The translations under genes and the position numbers were made by a program. DNA of 64,000 nucleotides from CAZGAQ01 sp964523405 (GTDB lineage Bacteria > Planctomycetota > Phycisphaerae > UBA1845 > Fen-1342). Numbering within the stretch: position 1 is the first letter of the stretch; each line of letters starts with the position of its first letter. This document shows, in pieces, positions 33,633 to 41,718 of the stretch. The notes below the pieces were generated by a model, which saw nothing but the letters and a program-made list of their open reading frames with translations, had not been told where the DNA came from and did not search any database. The stretch lies in contig CAZGAQ010000014.1 in NCBI GenBank assembly GCA_964523405.1, forward strand, positions 1 to 64,000. The letters are read 5' to 3'.

Positions 33633-36600
33633 CTATTGCCGTCGCGCCGCGTGCCGTCGATAGCCCGCCCGCAACGCCAGCAATCCCACGCATGTGTTGA
33701 AGACCGGGGCCAGCCCCAGTGGACCGCATGCGGCGCCACACACGCCGAGGTTCGTGGCCGCGGGCAAGTCGTCCTGCAGCTCCACACGCTTGGTGGCCGT
33801 GGGCAACTTGAAGCCGGCAACCTCCCCATCCGCGCGGATCGTCACGGTCACACCGCCACGCCGGGGTGTCAGCGCGCCGGTCGCCGCGTCAATGGCGGCA
33901 GCGGACGGATCGCTGACCGACCACACCACCCCGCTGCGCACCGACTGCTGCGTCCCATCCAGGTACTGCACGACGGCCGTGTAGCGGAGTTCGCTTGCGG
34001 CTGCCGTGGCCGTCTTGAGCTGCAGCACCGACTGCCCGTCGATCGCCAGGGCAACCGGGATGGCGTACAAGGCTTCGGCCGCGACGGCCTCGCGGACCAT
34101 CACGACGGCCCCGGTCTGCCGGTCGTTCTGCTCCGCGCCGTCCAGCACCCAGTGCCAGAAGTTCAGGCCGTTGTAGACACCCGGTACGCTCAGGCCGACT
34201 GGCGTGCCGGGGCGAAAACGGCGCACCAGACCGGCGTCGGACGGGCCACCGCCCTGGTGCGCTACGTCGTCCGGCACGACACCGATCGTGACGCCCGGGT
34301 AGTTGGTCGTGATCCGCAGCGTAGCGGTCGCGGAGAGATCCGTCACATCCGGGGCGGCCGCGCGGCGTGCGTACCAGATGTCGCTCAGTCCCTGACCGCC
34401 GTCGCGGATGCCGGTGAAGAACAGGTACTGCCCGTCGCGCGAGACGTACGGCTCCCGTTCGGAGCCGGCGGAGTTCACGTCCGGGCCGAGGTTGGCGGGC
34501 GTAGTCCACTGGCCGCTCACGTCGTGCGTGACCCACAAATCCGAGCTGCCGAAGCCACCGGGGCGTCCGGACGAGAAGTACAGCGTGTAGCCGTCGGGGG
34601 CGATGCACGGCTCGGAGTCGTTGCTCGCGGAGTTGACGACGGGCCCCAGGTTCTCGGGTGTCTGCCAGACGCCGCCGACGCGCCGCGTGACCCAGATGTC
34701 GCTGGCCCCGAAGCCACCCGGACGATCGGAGCTGAAGTACATGGTGTTGCCGTCCAGCGTGAGGCTGGGGTGCGCGGTGACGGTGATGGGGTCGGGATAG
34801 TTGACCGGCGCGCCCAGGTCGACCGGCCGTTGCCATCGGCCGTTGACGAGGTCGGCGCGCCAGATACGGGTCTGCGCCACGAAGATGCCACTGAGGATCG
34901 CGCGCGTAAAGTACAGGGTGCGCTCGTCGAATGCGACCTCGGGGGCACTGCGGAACGCGAAGAACTCGGTCTCCTGCGGAATGTCGAGAAACTGCGGCGG
35001 CTGCCACGCCCCGTCCACCAGGTCACTCACCATCAACCTGGGCAGACCCACGTAGTCGGGCCCGTCGGACGCAAAGTACAACCGCGTGCCGGCTGCGTTC
35101 AGCGCGGGGCCGGAGTCGCGGTTCACCGTGTTGACGACGGCGGAGAGCTGGCGCGCCTCCGTGAACAGCGGCTCGATCGGCGCGTTGCCGTCAAGCTGCC
35201 GGCCAACCCACGTCCTGGGCAGCGTCAGGTAGTAGTTGGCCACCGTCCCCAGGGCCTGCTTGGGCGTGCGGTCCTCGTACACCAGCCCGAACCGCAGAGC
35301 GGGAATGTGGCTGGGCAGGTGGCGATCGATGTCCGGCCAGCGGAGGTCCTGCCAGCAGTAGATCGACATGCCCGTGATATGCTCGTCGGCGTAGAACGGC
35401 AGGTGCGGCCGCCAGGCCTCCAGTTGATCGGCGATCGTGGCAGCCTGCTGCGCCTCGGTCACGTTCAGTGGGTCCCCTTGCGGTGTGATGATCACCGGAC
35501 CGCGGTTGTCGCCCTCGAAACCCAGCTCCGCGAGCACGATCGGGAGGTCCTTGGGGAAATTCGTCCAGGCATCCTGCAGGAACTCCAGGTAGTACAGCCA
35601 GAACGTGACCTTGAGGTACACGTCGAGACCGGCAGCGCGGATGAACTGCGCATCGTCGTGCACCGAATTCGGGTCGTACGAGTCGTCGTCGATGACCCAC
35701 GACGCCAGGCGGTTGCGGTCGAGGGACTTGGCGAGCTGCTGCGCCTCCTGGGCGTAGGGCACAGGCCGGGCGCGCGCGTTACCGGACAGCCACAGGATGA
35801 CGGCCGGGTGATTCATGTCGCGGAGGATGAGCTCGCGGTACATGTCGTACAGACGCGTGCGGACCGCCGGGTCGAAGATGTTGGCCCAGGCGGGAATCTC
35901 GCAGGACACCATCAGTCCGAGTTCATCCGCCAGCGCCAGAATCTGTGGGTGCTGCGGGTAGTGAATCAGGCGCACGAAGTTGGCACCCATCCGTTTGATC
36001 TCGGTCATGTCGTGGGCCATCTGGTCGAACGTGCCGACGAAGCCGGTGTCCGGGTACAGATCGTGGCGGCACACGCCGCGCAGGAAGATCGGCTGACCGT
36101 TCAGGAGGATGTCGTTGCGGCGTACCGCGATGTCGCGAAAGCCGGTGCGCTGGCCGAATTGATCGACCTGACTGCCGCCGATTGAGGCTTTGACCCAGAG
36201 CGTGTAAAGCTGCGGATGATCGGGTGACCAGAGTTGCGGACTCGTCAAGCTGAAGTGCAGTTGTACGCTGCCCCGGCCGCCACTATCCAATACGATCGGA
36301 CCGCTGGGCGCGAATGGCGCGGCGATCTGCAGGTCGGCGGGCGGGCCAGAGAAGATGCCGCCGTCGAGCGCGACAGATTGACCGGCGCGGCCAAGCAGGT
36401 CTACAGTGACGTCACCGTAAACCGCGCTGTACTGGGCATCGGCGAAGGTGTACTGCAGTCCAGCCCGGACGATCGCGGCGCCATCAAAAAAGCGCAACGC
36501 CACGTCCCGAATGATCCCCCCCGAATTCACCCAGGGAATGTCCTCGTAGGGAATCGTCGTGGCATCGCGATGGTCGTCAATGGCGACCTTGAGCACGTTT

Positions 36601-36992
36601 TCGGTGCCCGGGCCGTGCAACACGCCGGACACCTCGAACCAGAAGGGCGTGAAGCCGCCGTGACCGCCGAGCAGCACATCGTTGAGCCAAACCGTGGCCT
36701 GCCCGCTGACGCCCTCAAACTGCAGCAGGACGACGCTGCCGGCCGTGCCGGGGTCGAGGGTGAAGCGACGGACGTACGTGGTCACGCCACCGATCGGGTC
36801 AAAGCAGCTCGGGACACCGACGATGCGCGGCGTCTGCGCGCCAACGTACTGCTCCCAATTGCCGTTCAGCGTGATGGCGGACTCGGCCTGCGCCGTACCG
36901 GTGCCGCATGCCACCCACAGCACTGCGAGCACACCGTGAACCGCACGTAGCCACGGCCGGCCAGCATACCTTTTGAAACGCTGCAGCGCCAT
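33633..36992 (-). CDS. Secreted GH2-like protein with PD40 propeller, acid/base Glu missing
   Basis: A 1119-residue exported protein (signal ending GTGTAQA). Residues ~40-240 are the GH2 sugar-binding and sandwich domains (WLNDVLLGGHGGFTPFWFEV in pieces; ENVLKVAIDDH). The TIM barrel spans ~310-620 (FLRGVCRHDLYPDTG, MGANFVRLIHYPQHP, LALADELGLMVSCEIPAW). The nucleophile Glu489 is in LPIVLAELGFEG. The acid/base site reads LWLSGNARAR: Asn405 is followed by Ala406 where GH2 enzymes have Glu. Residues ~625-865 hold PD40 propeller blades (MYFSSDRPGGFGASDIW, LYFSSGRPGGFGSSDLW), and ~1000-1065 an Ig-like Big_2 domain. The tail has a Cys-Gly motif, a hydrophobic helix and basic residues. It may bind rather than hydrolyse glycan. 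Confidence 0.83.
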   Translation of the reverse strand: MALQRFKRYAGRPWLRAVHGVLAVLWVACGTGTAQAESAITLNGNWEQYVGAQTPRIVGVPSCFDPIGGVTTYVRRFTLDPGTAGSVVLLQFEGVSGQATVWLNDVLLGGHGGFTPFWFEVSGVLHGPGTENVLKVAIDDHRDATTIPYEDIPWVNSGGIIRDVALRFFDGAAIVRAGLQYTFADAQYSAVYGDVTVDLLGRAGQSVALDGGIFSGPPADLQIAAPFAPSGPIVLDSGGRGSVQLHFSLTSPQLWSPDHPQLYTLWVKASIGGSQVDQFGQRTGFRDIAVRRNDILLNGQPIFLRGVCRHDLYPDTGFVGTFDQMAHDMTEIKRMGANFVRLIHYPQHPQILALADELGLMVSCEIPAWANIFDPAVRTRLYDMYRELILRDMNHPAVILWLSGNARARPVPYAQEAQQLAKSLDRNRLASWVIDDDSYDPNSVHDDAQFIRAAGLDVYLKVTFWLYYLEFLQDAWTNFPKDLPIVLAELGFEGDNRGPVIITPQGDPLNVTEAQQAATIADQLEAWRPHLPFYADEHITGMSIYCWQDLRWPDIDRHLPSHIPALRFGLVYEDRTPKQALGTVANYYLTLPRTWVGRQLDGNAPIEPLFTEARQLSAVVNTVNRDSGPALNAAGTRLYFASDGPDYVGLPRLMVSDLVDGAWQPPQFLDIPQETEFFAFRSAPEVAFDERTLYFTRAILSGIFVAQTRIWRADLVNGRWQRPVDLGAPVNYPDPITVTAHPSLTLDGNTMYFSSDRPGGFGASDIWVTRRVGGVWQTPENLGPVVNSASNDSEPCIAPDGYTLYFSSGRPGGFGSSDLWVTHDVSGQWTTPANLGPDVNSAGSEREPYVSRDGQYLFFTGIRDGGQGLSDIWYARRAAAPDVTDLSATATLRITTNYPGVTIGVVPDDVAHQGGGPSDAGLVRRFRPGTPVGLSVPGVYNGLNFWHWVLDGAEQNDRQTGAVVMVREAVAAEALYAIPVALAIDGQSVLQLKTATAAASELRYTAVVQYLDGTQQSVRSGVVWSVSDPSAAAIDAATGALTPRRGGVTVTIRADGEVAGFKLPTATKRVELQDDLPAATNLGVCGAACGPLGLAPVFNTCVGLLALRAGYRRHAARRQ

Positions 36993-37253
36993 GCGTGGGC
37001 AACCCTGCTGCCCGGCGCAGCGCGCCGGGTGGTTATTCAGGAGATTCCAGTACGGCGACGGCCCGAATTCCACAATCTCTCCCGGTCCGGCGTGATTATA
37101 GACGGACGCGACAACTCGTCCGTCCCGCGCGCGGCTTTCCTTGATAACGCCCCGCATGCGCCCTATTGTTCAAGCGGTGTTCGCGTGTTCGGGCTTGCCG
37201 CAGACTGATCGTCCTGCTGGTCTGCACTGCGGAGTCTCAGGGAGCGTCACACC

Positions 37254-38300
37254 GTGCGCCGCGAAATCGAAACCAGCCGCGCCGCCGCGGAATCGCGCCT
37301 GCGCGCGTCCTATGCGGGCCGGCGCGTGCTCATCGTCGGCGCCGACGGCTTTCTCGGCGTGAATGCCACGCTCATGCTGCGCGGCTGGGGCGCCCGCGTC
37401 GCCCTCCTGTCGCGCCGGATGACGCCGCGCGCCGCCGGCAGCAGTCCCGTCTACCACGGCGATCTGCGCGACCGGGACATGGTGGCCCGCGCCGTGGCCG
37501 GGCAGGACATCGTCTTCGACTTCGCGGGGGCCACGGGTGCGGTCGACAGCAACAACGCCCCGCTCGACAACCTCGAAATCGAGATTCTGCCCCACCTGAC
37601 CCTGTTCGACGCCTGCACGCGCGCCCGCCCAGCCCCGCTGGTCGTCTTCTGCAGTTCGCGGCTCGTCTATGGCCGGCCACAGTACCTCCCCGTCGACGAG
37701 CAGCACCCGCTCTGTCCGGCCAGCATCTATGCCGCCCACAAGATCGCCGCCGAGAATTACCTGCGTGTCTTTCATCAGACGCACCAGTTGCGGTACTGCG
37801 TCGTGCGACTCTCGAATCCGTACGGGCCCTACGACGAGCCGCAGTCGAAGACGTATGGCGCGATCAACCACTTCATCCGCCAGGCCCTGGAGCGGCAGCC
37901 AATCCGCGTGTATGGCGACGGAACCCAACTGCGCGATTATGTGCACGTGGACGATGCGTTGCTGGCGTTCTTCGCGCTGGCCGCCAACGAAGCGTGCCAC
38001 AACGATGTCTTTAACGTGGGCGGACGACACCCCCTCGCCCTGCGTGAGGCCGTCGCGACGCTCGCGGAGCAGGTTACGGGCACGCGCGTCGAGTACGTTC
38101 CGTGGCCGGCCGACGCCCAGCGCGTGGAGACGGGGGATTACTGCACCGCACGGCACAAACTGGAGCGCGCGCTCGACCTGCCCACGCCGTACACATTCGC
38201 GGACGGACTGCGGCAGACGCTGCGTGCCATCGCCGCCCAGCGGACGATGACCTGGACCGGCGCACCGGCGGTGGCGCGGGACAGCGCACAGGCGGTGTAG
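37254..38300 (+). CDS. NAD-dependent epimerase/dehydratase (second)
   Basis: A 348-residue extended SDR with GTG start (GGGAG upstream). The nucleotide fold begins VLIVGADGFLGVNATL, with the catalytic SSRLVYG and YAAHK motifs. Later blocks are RLSNPYGPYDEPQSKTYGAINHF, VYGDGTQLRDYVHVDDALLAFF and NVGGRHPLALREAVATLAE. These fit UDP-glucose 4-epimerase or GDP/dTDP-sugar dehydratase-like proteins; substrate cannot be read. It begins a plus-strand group followed by two secreted glycosidase-like paralogues 20 bp downstream. Confidence 0.86.
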   Translation: MRREIETSRAAAESRLRASYAGRRVLIVGADGFLGVNATLMLRGWGARVALLSRRMTPRAAGSSPVYHGDLRDRDMVARAVAGQDIVFDFAGATGAVDSNNAPLDNLEIEILPHLTLFDACTRARPAPLVVFCSSRLVYGRPQYLPVDEQHPLCPASIYAAHKIAAENYLRVFHQTHQLRYCVVRLSNPYGPYDEPQSKTYGAINHFIRQALERQPIRVYGDGTQLRDYVHVDDALLAFFALAANEACHNDVFNVGGRHPLALREAVATLAEQVTGTRVEYVPWPADAQRVETGDYCTARHKLERALDLPTPYTFADGLRQTLRAIAAQRTMTWTGAPAVARDSAQAV

Positions 38301-38319
38301 CGTGTCGGCTGGAGCAAGT

Positions 38320-39378
38320 ATGCACCGATGGCTTTGGCCGGCCCTCCTGGGCCTGACTCTCCTGGCGGGCGCCGGCCCGACGACCACCCGTGCGCCCGCT
38401 TCGCGCCCGGCGCACGTGGTCCGCTCGGTGGTACCGACGCCGCGCGACTGGCAGCAGCGCGACAGCATTGTCGACGCGTATAAGGTGGCCGCCGAACTCA
38501 ACGACTGCATCAGTCTGCCCGACCCGCTGGAGTGGTGGTCGGCCAAGGGCAAGACGTTTGCGGCGTCGAAGGCGGGACAGGAGAGCGTGTGGCAAAAGGC
38601 GCTGCTGGCGGGAAAACGCTGCGACATTCTCGTGCAACTGGACCCCTACGGCTCGCCACGGACGGGCAAACTTGCGGCCAAGCTGCCGCCCGAACTGAAG
38701 GGGCAAACGTTCGCATCGCCCGGCGTACGTCAGGCTTTCATTGCCGAGGCCCTCGCCCGCACGGAGGCCTACGACGCCAAGTACGTGTGCCTGGGCATGG
38801 AAGTCAACGCGTACTACGAACAGCAGCCGGATGACTTCGACAACTTCGTCTCGCTGTTCGCGGAGGCTCGTGCCGCGATCAAGCAGCGCCGGCCAGATAC
38901 GATCGTATTCGTGTCGTTTCAGTATGAGCAGTTGCTGGGGCGCTTCGGCGGACAGGCGGGCATGACGGTCCACCCGCCCCACTGGGAATTGCTCGCGAAG
39001 TTCGAACCCCACACCGATGCGATCGGATTGTCGTCGTATCCGTGGGCGAGTTTCAATCCCATCCGCTTCGGCGCACCGGAGGACCTGCCGGAGGATTACT
39101 ACGCGCAGATCGCGCAGCACACGCGCAAGCCGATCATCTTCGCCGAACTCGGGTGGTCGACCGACCCGAAGTACGGTGGCTCCGAGGCCGCGCAGGCGCG
39201 GTTCCTACGACGCTTCGACCAGTTGACGCGCGGGTTGAACGTGCAATTGGTCAACTACTTCTTCCTGTACGACTGCACCCTGTTCGGGCCGGTCTTCGCG
39301 TCGATGGGCCTGTACGACAAGACGGGCCGCCCGAAGGAAGCGTGCGCCGTGTGGCAACACTTGTGGACGGAGCCCTAG
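38320..39378 (+). CDS. Secreted TIM-barrel glycosidase-like protein (paralogue B)
   Basis: A 352-residue exported protein; the ATG at 38320 has GGAG 7 nt upstream and starts a signal peptide (LLGLTLLAGAGP). The mature part matches a clan GH-A layout: Glu161 after a strand (YVCLGMEVNAYYEQQP) and Glu276 (KPIIFAELGWS), 115 residues apart. In between, HTDAIGLSSYPW and DLPEDYYAQIAQHTRKP resemble the substrate-facing loops of endo-galactanases (GH53). An Asn before Glu161 is absent. It shares all these blocks with the proteins at 29296 and 39381. It is followed by paralogue C after only 2 bp. Function is inferred: trimming or release of the exopolysaccharide. Confidence 0.72.
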   Translation: MHRWLWPALLGLTLLAGAGPTTTRAPASRPAHVVRSVVPTPRDWQQRDSIVDAYKVAAELNDCISLPDPLEWWSAKGKTFAASKAGQESVWQKALLAGKRCDILVQLDPYGSPRTGKLAAKLPPELKGQTFASPGVRQAFIAEALARTEAYDAKYVCLGMEVNAYYEQQPDDFDNFVSLFAEARAAIKQRRPDTIVFVSFQYEQLLGRFGGQAGMTVHPPHWELLAKFEPHTDAIGLSSYPWASFNPIRFGAPEDLPEDYYAQIAQHTRKPIIFAELGWSTDPKYGGSEAAQARFLRRFDQLTRGLNVQLVNYFFLYDCTLFGPVFASMGLYDKTGRPKEACAVWQHLWTEP

Positions 39379-39380
39379 CG

Positions 39381-40535
39381 ATGCGGCCGGTGGTCGGCCT
39401 GGGTGGCGCGATTCTCGTCGTGATCGGCGCTTGGGGCGCGCTGCTGATCGGCGGTTGCCCGGGGGACTCCGGGAAGACCGCCGCCAGCCCGCCGGCCGTC
39501 GCGACGCTGGGCCTGCCGAGCGTCACGAGTGACGCCCAGGTGCGCTATGCGGCGCGGCGGTATCACCTGGGCTGCGTGCCGGCCGCCTTCACGGTGGATA
39601 GCGGCGACCAGGGCCGGCGCTTCTTCTCCCGTGTGGCCACCGCAGCGCACTACGGAGAGTGCTTTGTCGCCCGGCCACGCATGGACTGGCGGCGCTTCGG
39701 GCCCAACGGGGATGGCCTCCTCAACGAAGACATCGCCAACGCCGTCCGCGTCGCCCGTGAGAACGGCGCGCAGCTGGTGGTCATCGAGATCGACCCCGTG
39801 GCCGACCGGCGACATGTGGGGCTCCTGCCGCCCGAGCTGGCCGGGAAGGATTTCTCGGCTCCGGAGGTGCGCGACCCGCTCAAGCGCATGGCCGTCGAGG
39901 TGGCGCTGCAGTTACACCCGGACTACCTCTCGATCGGCGTCGAAATGAACGGCTACTACGAGGCCAATCCGGTCGATTTCGAAAACTACATCACGCTGCA
40001 CAAGGAAACGTATGACTTGGTGAAGACGGCCACGCCGGACGTGCAGTTCATCGCCGCATTCAACCTCGAGGCGCTGCAGGGCTTCTTCGGCACACTCGAC
40101 GAGTTTAGTAACCATCCCCCCCTGTGGTTCTTACTGGATCGACTCGAACCGAAGCTCGACGCAGTAGCGTTCGCGACGCTGCCCTTCGGCTTCTACCTCA
40201 CCCCGCTTCAGCTTCCGGACGATTACCTGTCACGGATCGAACTGCACACGACGCGGGACATCCTCTTCACGGAGATCGGCTGGCCGGGCACGGACACCGA
40301 CCCCACGTACACGCTCCAGTCCCAGGCCGCGTACATCAGCGAGATGGCGCGGCTGATTGATCGGACGACGCAAGTGCGGCTGGTCGTGTGGACGACGCTG
40401 TTTGACGGTGACCCCGGGACCACCGGTTTCGCCACGCAGGGCTTCCAGTATCTGGGTCTGTTTGACTACGTCAACCAGCCCAAACCCGCCCTCGCCGTCT
40501 GGAAACAGTTGGTCGACCTGCCGTACCAGCCGTGA
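39381..40535 (+). CDS. Glycosidase-like lipoprotein (paralogue C)
   Basis: A 384-residue lipoprotein (lipobox LLIGGC, Cys26) that starts 2 bp after paralogue B with GGAG 9 nt before the ATG. Candidate catalytic residues are Glu188 (YLSIGVEMNGYYEANP) and Glu298 (DILFTEIGWPG), 110 residues apart. LKTDAV-like strands and DYLSRIELHTTRD align with paralogue B. TIM-barrel organisation and two in-register Glu residues point to a retaining glycosidase-like fold. It is adjacent to the convergent glycosyltransferase at 40555. Lipid anchoring of C and A, but not B, suggests a membrane-bound and a soluble form. Confidence 0.72.
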   Translation: MRPVVGLGGAILVVIGAWGALLIGGCPGDSGKTAASPPAVATLGLPSVTSDAQVRYAARRYHLGCVPAAFTVDSGDQGRRFFSRVATAAHYGECFVARPRMDWRRFGPNGDGLLNEDIANAVRVARENGAQLVVIEIDPVADRRHVGLLPPELAGKDFSAPEVRDPLKRMAVEVALQLHPDYLSIGVEMNGYYEANPVDFENYITLHKETYDLVKTATPDVQFIAAFNLEALQGFFGTLDEFSNHPPLWFLLDRLEPKLDAVAFATLPFGFYLTPLQLPDDYLSRIELHTTRDILFTEIGWPGTDTDPTYTLQSQAAYISEMARLIDRTTQVRLVVWTTLFDGDPGTTGFATQGFQYLGLFDYVNQPKPALAVWKQLVDLPYQP

Positions 40536-40554
40536 CGCGACGGCAGCGCCGCGG

Positions 40555-41718
40555 CTAGGCGACCGCGGCGGGGGCGTGCTGCTCGGCGTGCAGGGCGCGG
40601 TAGACGTTCTCGAAGTCGCGCACCATGCGCTCGACCGACCAGCGTGAAAAGGCGAGCTTGCGGGCACAGGTCCCCATGGCCTTGCGCCGCTCAGGGTTCT
40701 CGACCAGCTCGCGCACGCAGTGCGCGAGGGCCACGGGGTCGCGGGGCTCGACCAGCAGACCGCACTCGTTGTGGATGACGCTTTCCGCCGTACCGCCGAC
40801 GTTGGTGGCAACCACCGCCAGGCCAGCCGCCATCGCCGTGATGATGCTGACCGACAGACCTTCCGACAGGGACGGGTGCACCAGCAGGTCACACGCCTCC
40901 AGAACGGCCGGCAGGTCGTGGCGATAGCCGATAAAACGGAAGCGGTCCGCCAGGCCGACGTTGCGGATGCGCTGCTGAAGCCACTCCATCTGCGGACCGA
41001 CACCCACCATCAACTGCAGCAGGTCCAACCCGGCTGCCCGCAGCATCTGGTGCGCCTCGACGAGGTAGGGCAGACCCTTGTCCTCCATGATGCGACCGGC
41101 GAACACGCAGACCAACGCATCCTCGGGAATACCAAGCTCCGCGCGGACTTCGGCCCGCGACGCGCGGCGCTCCCGAAAGCCCGCCAGGTCCACGCCGCCC
41201 GGAATCAGTACGGTGCGCGGCGCCAGGTCCGGCCGCTTGGCCAGAATCTCGGCCTGCACGGCGCGGGAACAGGGCAGCAGGCGGTCGAAGCGGCGCATGA
41301 GGTGATCGTCCAGCATCTCGACATGCCACAGCCACCAGTAGCGGCGTAACGGCTGCCAGACGGAGGCAACGATCGGGGTGTGGCTGCGACGGGCCGCGAA
41401 GTAACCGATGAAGTCGGTGCGGTGGTCGTGTGTGTGCAGAATATCGACCCCGCGCTCCGCGAGGAGATCGGCCACATAGCGAATCGAACGCACGACATCG
41501 AACTTGCTGCGCGCGGGAATGGACGCGGTGGCGATGCCGTGCTCGGCGATCTGCTTCAGGAACGGCGAGCGGGCGTCGGCCGTCAGACCGAAATCCATGA
41601 CGGTCAGGTCGAACGCGGTCCGGTCGCTGTACCGGGCCTGACTGACGAGCAGGTTCTCCGGGCCGCCCACGATCGGACAGGTCCGCCGAAAGGCCACAAC
41701 CTTGATCCGTTCACTCAT
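40555..41718 (-). CDS. Glycosyltransferase family 4 protein
   Basis: A 387-residue GT-B enzyme that transfers a sugar from a nucleotide donor to a growing lipid-linked glycan at the inner membrane. The N-terminal acceptor domain has HTHDHRTDFIGYFAARR, and the donor domain has VFAGRIMEDKGLPYL and a final HPSLSEGLSVSIITAMAAG. In retaining GT4 enzymes the last block is E-x7-E; here the second Glu is Thr. The end (VGGTAESVIHNECGLLVEP) is typical. Its start overlaps the Wzy gene by 4 nt. Confidence 0.88.
   Translation of the reverse strand: MSERIKVVAFRRTCPIVGGPENLLVSQARYSDRTAFDLTVMDFGLTADARSPFLKQIAEHGIATASIPARSKFDVVRSIRYVADLLAERGVDILHTHDHRTDFIGYFAARRSHTPIVASVWQPLRRYWWLWHVEMLDDHLMRRFDRLLPCSRAVQAEILAKRPDLAPRTVLIPGGVDLAGFRERRASRAEVRAELGIPEDALVCVFAGRIMEDKGLPYLVEAHQMLRAAGLDLLQLMVGVGPQMEWLQQRIRNVGLADRFRFIGYRHDLPAVLEACDLLVHPSLSEGLSVSIITAMAAGLAVVATNVGGTAESVIHNECGLLVEPRDPVALAHCVRELVENPERRKAMGTCARKLAFSRWSVERMVRDFENVYRALHAEQHAPAAVA

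Noticed and set aside
33498..36185. Plus-strand open frame of about 895 codons opposite the GH2-like gene
   Set aside because: Only antisense high-GC text; no start signal or domain. The minus strand carries GH2 and PD40 motifs.
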